This document shows positions 1-6,563 of a stretch of DNA of 9,341 bases, one piece after another. The notes beneath the pieces were generated by a model. It was not told the DNA's origin. It did not search any database and worked only from the letters and a program-made list of their open reading frames with translations. Positions within the stretch are counted from its first letter, which is position 1, and each line of letters opens with the position of its first letter. The translations under genes were made by a program, and so were the position numbers. The stretch comes from Prevotella sp. UBA7782 (lineage in GTDB: Bacteria > Bacteroidota > Bacteroidia > Bacteroidales > Bacteroidaceae), in contig DLDC01000025.1 in assembly GCA_002480935.1 (NCBI GenBank), forward strand, positions 257 through 9,597, written 5' to 3'.

Positions 1-483
1 ATCCAGCAGATGCAGGAGGATACAGGCGCTACCATCACCATCGACGAGACCGACGGCGTTGGCAAAGTGCAGGTATCTGCGCCTAACAAGGAGAGCATCG
101 ATGCCGCTATCGCCAAGATAAAGGCTATCGTGGCCATCCCTGAAGTGGGCGAGGTGTATGAGGGAACCGTGCGTTCTATCATGCCTTATGGCTGCTTCGT
201 TGAGATTCTTCCGGGCAAAGACGGCTTGCTGCACATATCTGAGATAGACTGGAAGCGCCTTGAGACGGTAGAGGAAGCCGGTATCAAGGAGGGCGACAAG
301 ATAAAGGTGAAGCTCATGGACATCGATCCTAAGACCGGCAAGTATAAGCTCTCACACCGCGTGCTCATACCGAAGCCAGAAGGATATGTAGAGCCTCAGC
401 GCCGCCCAAGGGGTGAGCATCGCCCCCGTCGCGAGGGTAACCGCAACGAGCGTCGCCCACGCCGCGAAGGAAAAGAGGAATAA
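1..483 (+). CDS. pnp: Polyribonucleotide nucleotidyltransferase (PNPase), C-terminal part, 5' end cut by window
   Basis: PNPase degrades RNA 3'-to-5' by phosphorolysis and acts in mRNA turnover in the cytoplasm. Only the last 160 codons are present; the frame is open to base 1, so the Met at base 10 is internal and not the start. The first 40 or so residues match the end of the KH RNA-binding domain ([16 protein letters not shown] followed by an alternating-helix segment). Next comes an S1 domain starting at [11 protein letters not shown] and containing the typical [19 protein letters not shown] core. The two RNase PH-like catalytic domains would lie outside the window. The last 30 residues or so form an Arg/Glu/Pro-rich basic tail with repeated RRPR-type blocks, probably an RNA-binding extension. 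The gene ends in TAA, 41 bases before a strong terminator, and converges with all other genes here. The family call is secure; the tail's role is inferred. Confidence 0.96.
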   Translation: MQQMQEDTGATITIDETDGVGKVQVSAPNKESIDAAIAKIKAIVAIPEVGEVYEGTVRSIMPYGCFVEILPGKDGLLHISEIDWKRLETVEEAGIKEGDKIKVKLMDIDPKTGKYKLSHRVLIPKPEGYVEPQRRPRGEHRPRREGNRNERRPRREGKEE

Positions 484-524
484 TACGGATTGAAGCCCCA
501 TAAAGGGCCAATATAAAATAGAAG

Positions 525-561
525 TCCCTGTAACGCAACTTGTGTGTTACAGGGATTTTTT
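525..561 (+). terminator. Rho-independent terminator of pnp
   Basis: A perfect 10-bp stem (TCCCTGTAAC at 525-534 with GTTACAGGGA at 546-555) with an 11-base loop is followed directly by six T (556-561). It starts 41 bases after the pnp stop. The other side of the stem, read on the - strand, runs into CTTCTATTTTAT, a weaker U-rich tract. The same hairpin could therefore also stop transcripts arriving from the - strand operon. Confidence 0.9.
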
Positions 562-641
562 GTGATCATAACAATGAGATGAACTGACACAGTAAGCGTG
601 CGAAGCCCCGCCGAATTTCACCCTAAGAGCGAATGACAGAA

Positions 642-678
642 AGGCGCACAGGCCGGCAATATTGACCGGCAGGCACCT
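642..678 (-). terminator. Imperfect terminator-like hairpin at the end of the - strand gene cluster
   Basis: Read on the - strand, AGGTGC (678-673, beginning on the last base of the glycosidase stop codon) can pair with GCGCCT (647-642), including one G-T pair. An inner perfect stem GCCGG/CCGGC (670-666 with 656-652) closes a 9-base loop. The stem is interrupted by small unequal internal loops, and only a short TTTCTGTC stretch follows, so the U-tract is poor. It may be a weak terminator or a 3'-end stabiliser, backed up by the possibly bidirectional hairpin at 525-555. Confidence 0.4.
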
Positions 679-2429
679 CACTCCACCACCGTTATGGCAT
701 CGGGCTTGCTCACACGGGTGATTATCTTGCCGTCAGCACCCCGTTCATGTCGCACCTTGACAACACCATAAGGTGTGGGGAACGTGCCCTCAGCCCACTG
801 CAAATCGCCCAAATGAGGACAAATGCGCAGGGTCTTGCAGCCTGGCTCGACAATCTCAATGCCCAAGACATAGCGTGAGAGCCATGCCGTGGGCCCACTT
901 GCCCATCCATGACACAGGCTGCAGCGGTAGCCGGGATAACAATAGCCACCGAAATCGCCGTGTATATTCCTCTTGTATGGGCTTCCAAACTCATCAATAG
1001 GATTGGTGTCATGCATCCAGCTCATGTCGAAGTCTTCCCAAAACGTGGTAGCCCCCATCTTGATCATACCGCCCCAAAACCGGCGTATCACGTTGAGGGC
1101 CTCGGTGTATTGACCTGCCATGGCTTCGGCCATAAGCATATAATAGCCATAAAAGGTTGAGAAGCCCTTTTCATGTTGCTTCACCAAGTACTTATCAAAC
1201 ATCTTTTGTGGGTCAGAAAGGCCCGCCAGAGCCATCAGGGCAGCAGCCTGCTTGAGACCGTTGACATCCTTTACGTGGCGCGACAGACGGTTGATGACGG
1301 CCTGACATGTGGCATAGCGTGCCTCATCTTTCCACATCCGGCACATGCATTGGGCATCGCGAAGAGCCCATACCAGCAAGGCTTGCACGCCAGCCTCAAC
1401 ACCTTGCTTGTTGGGAGATGACGGCCAGTCGAGAAAATAATTGCCTTTGATGTTCCCGTCAGCATCTACAGCCTTGTCAAACTGGTCTAAGAGACCCAAT
1501 ATATAGCTTTTGTGGCGATCGAGAAAGGCCCGATCGGCATTGTGCATATACCACTCCCACTGAATGATGAGATACCACATGGAGTAAGACGTCATGTTGT
1601 TCATCAAGCCGGGCAGCGGAAATTGGCTGCACGCCAGGTCAAGGCTGCGCTCAACAACACTGTTATTGCCAAAAACAGACATAAGGGTAGACACCTCGGG
1701 ATGCATGTCGCCAAGCCACACCAAGCGGTCGCGCTTAATGCCATCCCACAGATATTCTTGCATGTTGAGATGCACGGTGTAAGCCCCGGTGAGCCATATA
1801 CGGTTGAGAAGGGTGTCATTGCAGGTAAACGAACCCAAGTAAGGAACGTCGCGATAGCGCAGTATGGCGGGCGTCTCCTTTATATATAAGGTAGCATTGG
1901 GCTGCAGAAGGTCGATGCGAACAAAGCGAAAGCCGGTGTTTCCCAGCTCTATCTGACCGTCGCGGGGTATATGCATGGTGATGTCGCGCATGGCATGGTC
2001 GTCTGTACTGTAGCCTTTCTTCCACGCACTGTCGCATGGCGTGCTGCTACATTCTTGTACAGACTCTCCGAAACGAATGCGCACAAGCGATGGCTGGCGC
2101 CTTGACGAACTGCCTGTCACTATCTTTAGCCCCCCATGAAGCTCACGTCCGTAGTCGAGGATAAGGGTTGCGGTGTCACCGGGAAGGGTTCGTATGGCGG
2201 CCATGCCGCGCTTTCCCATCTCGGGCTGGCCGTTTCCGCGGTTCAGCAACACATCAGCTTGCTGCACACCTGATGCTTTCATGATGCGACAGGGATAGAT
2301 ATAAACCCGCTGCAACTCGTCTGTACGGATGCGGGAGGTGTCGTTCTGCCAGACAATGGGCACGCCGGCATGAACCGAAAGAGAAAGAATGAGGAAGGTA
2401 AGACAAAAAAATAGAGATGTTTTTTTCAT
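678..2429 (-). CDS. Secreted alpha-L-rhamnosidase-like glycoside hydrolase (GH78-type)
   Basis: A 583-residue protein with a signal peptide at residues 1-21 (MKKT, hydrophobic core, SVHA cut before GVP). There is no lipobox, so it is probably periplasmic or secreted. Residues 25-195 or so look like beta-sandwich modules. From about 205 the sequence matches the (alpha/alpha)6 barrel of GH78 enzymes, which release terminal L-rhamnose from glycans. The signature block is DGIKRDRLVWLGD at 229-241. GATTFWEDFD at 459-468 holds the candidate base E465, and CHGWASGP begins at 506. The end resembles the GH78 C-terminal beta domain (PGCKTLRICPHL, then GTFPTPYG). The expected acid position, five residues after D229, is Asp234 rather than Glu. 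It lies 29 bp after rnhB with no visible promoter, so it may be read from upstream. No SusC/SusD or other sugar genes are nearby. The fold-level call is fairly sure; rhamnose specificity is inferred and could be wrong. Confidence 0.8.
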   Translation of the reverse strand: MKKTSLFFCLTFLILSLSVHAGVPIVWQNDTSRIRTDELQRVYIYPCRIMKASGVQQADVLLNRGNGQPEMGKRGMAAIRTLPGDTATLILDYGRELHGGLKIVTGSSSRRQPSLVRIRFGESVQECSSTPCDSAWKKGYSTDDHAMRDITMHIPRDGQIELGNTGFRFVRIDLLQPNATLYIKETPAILRYRDVPYLGSFTCNDTLLNRIWLTGAYTVHLNMQEYLWDGIKRDRLVWLGDMHPEVSTLMSVFGNNSVVERSLDLACSQFPLPGLMNNMTSYSMWYLIIQWEWYMHNADRAFLDRHKSYILGLLDQFDKAVDADGNIKGNYFLDWPSSPNKQGVEAGVQALLVWALRDAQCMCRMWKDEARYATCQAVINRLSRHVKDVNGLKQAAALMALAGLSDPQKMFDKYLVKQHEKGFSTFYGYYMLMAEAMAGQYTEALNVIRRFWGGMIKMGATTFWEDFDMSWMHDTNPIDEFGSPYKRNIHGDFGGYCYPGYRCSLCHGWASGPTAWLSRYVLGIEIVEPGCKTLRICPHLGDLQWAEGTFPTPYGVVKVRHERGADGKIITRVSKPDAITVVE

Positions 2430-2458
2430 AATATATGATTATCAATAGACCTGTTTTT

Positions 2459-3070
2459 TCAGGTATTATCAAAGGGCAGAGGCAGCTCTCCGGTGCCTAA
2501 CAGGGTGAAACTGCGGCGGTGATAGGGTGTAACGCCATACTGCCTGATGGCCTCGCGGTGCTTCTTGGTGGGATAACCCTTGTTGGATGCCCAGTCGTAT
2601 TGGGGATACTGACTTGCCAAATCGTCCATATAATCGTCTCGGAAGGTCTTGGCAAGGATGGAAGCTGCCGCTATGGAGAGGTATTTACCATCGCCCTTGA
2701 CGATGGTTGTGTAGGGTAAATCGCGATAAGGCTTAAACTTATTGCCATCTACAATAACTGCCTCAGGACGCAACGAGAGCTTATCCAGTGCGCGATGCAT
2801 AGCCAATATCGAGGCATTGAGGATATTGATGCGGTCTATCTCTTCGGGGGTGACGATACCCACAGCCCATGCCAGCGCGTCGCGGAGGATAATCTCTCGC
2901 AGCTGATAGCGCTTATGGGCGGTGAGCTTCTTTGAGTCGTTGAGCTCATCATTACGGTAGTCGCGAGGCAGGATGACGGCAGCGGCATACACACTGCCCG
3001 CCAGACAGCCTCTGCCAGCCTCATCGCAGCCCGCTTCTACATACTGTTCATAATAATGACTCTTCAGCAT
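2459..3070 (-). CDS. rnhB: Ribonuclease HII
   Basis: A 203-residue enzyme that cuts the RNA strand of RNA-DNA hybrids and starts removal of single ribonucleotides misincorporated in DNA. The acidic metal-binding residues are visible: D16 and E17 in CDEAGRG, D108 in VIVDGN, and an Asp at 145/146 in AKTFRDD, with KGDGKYLSIAAASI before it. The family-typical NKGYPTKKHREAI (163-175) and PYHRRSF (182-188) follow, so the protein is complete and of normal length for the family. The start at 3070 fits because the tyrosine-rich lead-in is directly before the DEAGRG motif. It lies 12 bp after the sufS stop, which indicates cotranscription with the suf genes. No Shine-Dalgarno site is seen. A small 5-bp hairpin with a six-base A/T loop overlaps its stop codon (2449-2464). 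Confidence 0.96.
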   Translation of the reverse strand: MLKSHYYEQYVEAGCDEAGRGCLAGSVYAAAVILPRDYRNDELNDSKKLTAHKRYQLREIILRDALAWAVGIVTPEEIDRINILNASILAMHRALDKLSLRPEAVIVDGNKFKPYRDLPYTTIVKGDGKYLSIAAASILAKTFRDDYMDDLASQYPQYDWASNKGYPTKKHREAIRQYGVTPYHRRSFTLLGTGELPLPFDNT

Positions 3071-3082
3071 TTGCGTCGTATA

Positions 3083-4297
3083 TCAAAACATTTTAGCCAC
3101 GCGCTCTATGCCTTCGGCAAGCGCGTCTATCTCTTCCTTGGTGTTATAGAGGGCAAAGCTGGCCCGCACGGTGCCCAAGACGCCAAGCCGGTCCATAAGA
3201 GGCTGGGCGCAATGATGCCCGGTTCGCACGGCAATGCCCAGATGGTCGAGCAGCGTTCCCATATCCATGTGATGGATATTACCCACCAGGAAGCTCACCA
3301 CAGCATCCTTATGGCCGGCATGACCAAAGATGCGCATATCGCTGATCTGGCCCAAACGCTGCATGGCATAGCGTGTAAGCTCTTGTTCATGAGCCTCGAT
3401 ATTATCAATGCCCAGGCTGTTGATGTAATTGATAGCGGTGGCCAGGCCATGCGTAGCGACATAGTCGGGCGTGCCAGCCTCAAACTTCAACGGTGGCTTT
3501 TCGAACGTTGTGCGTTCAAAGCTCACGTGTTCTATCATCTCACCACCTCCCTGATAGGGCGGCAACTTGTCCAGCCAAGCCTCCTTGCCATAGAGAACGC
3601 CCACGCCAGTAGGCCCGTACATCTTATGACCACTAAAGGCAAAGAAGTCGCAATCCATGTCTTGAACGTCTACCTTGAAGTGAGGCGCACTCTGAGCACC
3701 ATCTACCATGACGGGCACTCCATGCTCGTGAGCCGTCTTTATCATTTGCTTGACGGGGTTTACGGTACCCAGCACGTTGCTCACATGGGTGATGCTGACG
3801 AACTTGGTGTGCTCGTTGAAGAGCTTTTCGTATTCGTCTTGCAGCAGCTCACCCTTATCGCTCATAGGTATGACGCGCAGTTTGAAGTGCTTCTTAGCAG
3901 CCTGCAACTGCCAGGGAACGATGTTGGAGTGATGCTCCATGGTGGATACGATGACCTCATCGCCCTCGCCCAGGAACTCATCGGCAAAGGTTGCGGCCAC
4001 CAAATTGAGCCCTTCGGTGGTTCCTCTGGTGAATACTATCTCGCTTACCGACCGTGCATTGATGAACTTACGCACCGTTTCGCGGGCAGCCTCGTGCAAG
4101 TCAGTGGCCTGCTGGCTCATCCAGTGAACGCCGCGATGCACGTTAGCATTGACGTTAAGATACTCGTTGCGCATGGCATCGAGCACGCACAGCGGCTTTT
4201 GTGTGGTAGCTGCGTTGTCAAGATATATCAACGGCTTGCCATACACCGTGCGTGAGAGGATGGGGAAGTCGGCTCTTACTTTATTGATATCATACAT
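3083..4297 (-). CDS. sufS: Cysteine desulfurase SufS (group II, PLP-dependent)
   Basis: A 404-residue aminotransferase class V-fold enzyme that converts cysteine to alanine and holds the released sulfur as a persulfide for Fe-S cluster assembly. The PLP lysine is K225 in SGHKMYGPTG. D199 (VMVDGAQ) and H122/H123 (EHHSN) are the usual cofactor contacts. The catalytic cysteine is C363 in RTGHHCAQP, the short-loop form typical of SufS (group II) rather than IscS/NifS. Enzymes of this type usually need a SufE or SufU partner to accept the sulfur; neither is in the window. The chosen start (MYDINKVRADFPIL) matches the family N-terminus. It lies 47 bp after sufD and 12 bp before rnhB. An 8-bp palindrome ATTGCAAT (4298-4305) abuts the start codon, but there is no evidence that it is functional. 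Confidence 0.97.
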   Translation of the reverse strand: MYDINKVRADFPILSRTVYGKPLIYLDNAATTQKPLCVLDAMRNEYLNVNANVHRGVHWMSQQATDLHEAARETVRKFINARSVSEIVFTRGTTEGLNLVAATFADEFLGEGDEVIVSTMEHHSNIVPWQLQAAKKHFKLRVIPMSDKGELLQDEYEKLFNEHTKFVSITHVSNVLGTVNPVKQMIKTAHEHGVPVMVDGAQSAPHFKVDVQDMDCDFFAFSGHKMYGPTGVGVLYGKEAWLDKLPPYQGGGEMIEHVSFERTTFEKPPLKFEAGTPDYVATHGLATAINYINSLGIDNIEAHEQELTRYAMQRLGQISDMRIFGHAGHKDAVVSFLVGNIHHMDMGTLLDHLGIAVRTGHHCAQPLMDRLGVLGTVRASFALYNTKEEIDALAEGIERVAKMF

Positions 4298-4344
4298 ATT
4301 GCAATTCTATTATCGGTTTATGAAAAGCTCCGGCCACGCCTTTG

Positions 4345-5688
4345 CTACTTGCAAAGGTTGCATCCCTCGCACTTGCTCAGCTCTCCGCGGAAGCGCTTCT
4401 CAATGAGATAGTGCAGCCTGTCGCGCAAAGGCTCGAGCTGCATCTTGTCTATCACCTCGTTGACGAAGGCAAACTCAAGCAGCAGCTTGGCCTCCTTGAG
4501 GTCTATGCCACGCTGTCTCATATAGAAGAGTGCGGCATCGTTGAGCTGTCCTACGGTAGAACCATGGTTGCACTGCACGTCATCGGCGTATATCTCCAGC
4601 ATAGGCTGCGTGTACATATGGGCCGTCTTGGTGGCGCAAAGGTTCTGGTTGGTTTCCTGCGACTTGGTCTTCTGCGCTCCGTGACGCACCAGTACCTTGC
4701 CTGCAAAGGCTCCTGTGGCATGCCCGTCGAGCACATATTTATAGAGCTCATTGCTGGTGCAGTGGCTCACCTGATGGTCTATGAGCGTGTTATTGTCCAC
4801 TATCTGGTCTTTATCGGCAATGACACAGCCATTGCAAGAGCACTCTGCTCCTTCACCCTTAAACACCAGGTCGAGCTTATTGCGCGTTATTCCGTTGTGC
4901 AGGGTAATGACGTTGTGGTTGACGCTGCTGTTGCTCTGCTGCTCAATATACACGTTAGACACTCTGCGGTTCTTGCTGTGCGTCTGCTCAAGGCAGTTGA
5001 GCTCGAGCTTAGCATTATCGCCTACGTAAGCCTCAATGACCTGCGTGGAGAGGAAATTGCGGTCGTCGGCCGAGTCATCACAAAAGAGGAAGGTGGCCTC
5101 GGCGCCTTCTTCCATCACGATAAGCACGCGGCGGTTCACCATAAGGTCTACGTCGGCGCGCAAGATATTGACAACCTGCACGGCCTTTTCCATCTTTACG
5201 TTCTTGGGAACGTAAACAAAGAGCCCGTCTTGTGCCAACATGGTGTTGAGAGCCGTTATAGCGTCGTCGTCGGTATGTGCTATCTTGCCATAATACTTGG
5301 CCACCAGCTCCGGCCTTGTAGCGGCAGCTTGGTTCAGACTGCCTATGAACACGCCTTCGGGCAGGGCATGATGGGGCTGAGCCTTGGTGTAGAAGCTGTC
5401 GTTAACCACGAAGTATAGCAGGGTGCTAAGGTTGGGCACGTCGCACCGGAACACGTCGTAGGGGTTTACAGGAATATCCAGTCGGTTGAGATTCAGGCCA
5501 TAGTTGGGCTTGAAAATGCTGTCGATGTCTATATACTTATATCGTTCCACCTTCTTAGATGGAAAGCCCAGTCGTCTGAAGTCGCTGAAAGCCGCGTCGC
5601 GCAGTGCATTGAGAGGCTCTGCGCTATGGGCGTTAATGATGCCTTCAGACGATTGGAAGATGTCTATATATTGTTTTTCGCTTCCCAT
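4345..5688 (-). CDS. sufD: Fe-S cluster assembly scaffold protein SufD
   Basis: A 447-residue SufB/SufD-family protein that pairs with SufB and two SufC subunits in the SufBC2D scaffold complex in the cytoplasm. The beta-helix core ends with the conserved NLCATKTAHMYTQPMLEIYADDV segment. H375 in CNHGSTVGQL corresponds, as I recall the family, to E. coli SufD H360, which helps form the nascent cluster at the SufB-SufD interface; C373 is two residues before it. FYMRQRGI and FAFVNEVI at the C-terminal helices are typical. The start ATG overlaps the sufC stop by one base (TAATG), pointing to translational coupling. The last eight residues carry three cysteines, C440, C443 and C446 (CxxCxxCK), which I do not recall from E. 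coli SufD but may be usual in Bacteroidota. It is SufD rather than a second SufB because of its position and divergent N-terminal half. Confidence 0.96.
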   Translation of the reverse strand: MGSEKQYIDIFQSSEGIINAHSAEPLNALRDAAFSDFRRLGFPSKKVERYKYIDIDSIFKPNYGLNLNRLDIPVNPYDVFRCDVPNLSTLLYFVVNDSFYTKAQPHHALPEGVFIGSLNQAAATRPELVAKYYGKIAHTDDDAITALNTMLAQDGLFVYVPKNVKMEKAVQVVNILRADVDLMVNRRVLIVMEEGAEATFLFCDDSADDRNFLSTQVIEAYVGDNAKLELNCLEQTHSKNRRVSNVYIEQQSNSSVNHNVITLHNGITRNKLDLVFKGEGAECSCNGCVIADKDQIVDNNTLIDHQVSHCTSNELYKYVLDGHATGAFAGKVLVRHGAQKTKSQETNQNLCATKTAHMYTQPMLEIYADDVQCNHGSTVGQLNDAALFYMRQRGIDLKEAKLLLEFAFVNEVIDKMQLEPLRDRLHYLIEKRFRGELSKCEGCNLCK

Positions 5689-6452
5689 TATTTTCCGTAT
5701 TTAGCGTCAGCTTCTTCCTTAATGGCATCATATCCCATGGCCTCTATCTGCTTAGCCAGTTCTGGTCCGGCCGTGCGCACGATGCGTCCGTTGTACAGCA
5801 CATGCACGATGTTAGGCTTAATCATGTCGAGCAGCCTCTCGTAATGGGTGATAACGATGATAGACTTGCTGGGGTTGAAGAGCTTGTTCACGCCATCAGC
5901 CACGATGCGCATGGCATCTACGTCCAAGCCAGAGTCTGTTTCATCGAGTATGGAGAGCTGTGGGTCGAGCATAGCCATCTGGAATATCTCGTTTCGTTTC
6001 TTTTCTCCGCCTGAGAAGCCCTCGTTCACAGAGCGGTGAACGAGCTTGGGATCGAGCTCGACCAGCTGCCGTTTCTCACGCATCATCTTCATGAAGTCGG
6101 GTGCCTTGAGTGGTTCCAGCCCCTGAAACTTGCGCTTTGCGTTTACGGCAGCCTTGAGAAAGTTGTTCATCGACACGCCCGGTATCTCTACAGGATATTG
6201 AAAGCTGAGGAATATACCGGCCCTTGCCCTGTCTTCGGGCTTCATGGCCAGCAGGTCATGTCCATTGAACGTGATGGAGCCTTGCGTGACGGTGTAGAGC
6301 GGATTGCCCGTAATCACGGCGCTGAGGGTAGACTTTCCTGAGCCGTTAGGTCCCATAATGGCATGTATCTCACCGTCTTTCACCGTGAGGTCTATGCCCT
6401 TTAATATCTCTTTTCCTGCTATCTCGGCGTGCAGGTTCTTTATCTCTAGCAT
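5688..6452 (-). CDS. sufC: Fe-S cluster assembly ATPase SufC
   Basis: A 254-residue soluble ABC-type ATPase that binds SufB and SufD; ATP-driven dimerisation of SufC remodels the SufB-SufD interface during cluster building. All nucleotide-binding motifs are present: Walker A GPNGSGKS (34-41), Q-loop Q85 in SFQYPVEIPG, the SufC-type signature FSGGEKKRNEI (146-156), Walker B LSILDE (166-171), D-loop SGLD (174-177) and switch His203 in ITHYERLLD. The signature and YPVEIPGV stretch separate it from transporter ATPases. The start at 6452 gives the family-typical MLEIKNLHAE; an AGAAAG just upstream could be a weak ribosome site. It overlaps sufD by one base but is separated from sufB by 109 bp containing 22-bp tandem repeats, which could allow sufC-sufD to be expressed at a different level from sufB. 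Confidence 0.97.
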   Translation of the reverse strand: MLEIKNLHAEIAGKEILKGIDLTVKDGEIHAIMGPNGSGKSTLSAVITGNPLYTVTQGSITFNGHDLLAMKPEDRARAGIFLSFQYPVEIPGVSMNNFLKAAVNAKRKFQGLEPLKAPDFMKMMREKRQLVELDPKLVHRSVNEGFSGGEKKRNEIFQMAMLDPQLSILDETDSGLDVDAMRIVADGVNKLFNPSKSIIVITHYERLLDMIKPNIVHVLYNGRIVRTAGPELAKQIEAMGYDAIKEEADAKYGK

Positions 6453-6475
6453 CTTTCTATATTTGTTTTAAATTG

Positions 6476-6563
6476 TAATATATATGTTTTTGCGTTCCGA
6501 AAAGGGCACTTTTGCAATGCGAAAGTGCCTATTTTAGGCGCCGAAATGGCCTATTTTGAAATC
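6476..6563. repeat. Three imperfect 22-bp tandem repeats with hairpins between sufB and sufC
   Basis: On the + strand the units begin with CGAAA at 6498, 6520 and 6542, an exact 22-bp period, and each has TTTT at unit positions 13-16. Units two and three agree at 15 of 22 positions; the first is more divergent (11-12 of 22). A poor fourth copy may extend to 6476. Stems are possible: GGCACTTT/AAAGTGCC (6505-6512 with 6522-6529) and TAGGC/GCCTA (6535-6539 with 6549-6553). A competing stem GCCTA/TAGGC (6527-6531 with 6535-6539) excludes both. The block fills most of the sufB-sufC gap and just touches the sufB stop codon. It resembles a dispersed intergenic repeat or mRNA-structure element; function unknown. 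Confidence 0.7.

Noticed and set aside
396..590. A 64-codon open frame on the - strand across the pnp end and its terminator
   Set aside because: It runs antisense through the Arg-rich pnp tail and the terminator hairpin, with no start-site or family support.
2449..2464. Perfect small palindrome ACCTG-TTTTTT-CAGGT at the rnhB stop codon
   Set aside because: The stem is only 5 bp and the T-run is in the loop rather than after the stem, so it does not fit a terminator; it overlaps the coding end of rnhB and may be chance.
3056..4255. A 399-codon open frame on the + strand
   Set aside because: It lies fully antisense to sufS, resembles no family I know, and is explained as a mirror frame of the sufS codon pattern.
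4298..4305. ATTGCAAT palindrome next to the sufS start as a possible operator
   Set aside because: Eight A/T-rich bases is too short to stand out from chance in an intergenic stretch.
4342..5418. A 358-codon open frame on the + strand
   Set aside because: It is antisense to sufD, whose identity is certain, and shows no recognisable motif; treated as a mirror frame.
6498..6563. Short regular repeats that might be a CRISPR array
   Set aside because: The 22-bp units are contiguous, diverged and without spacers, and no cas genes are nearby.
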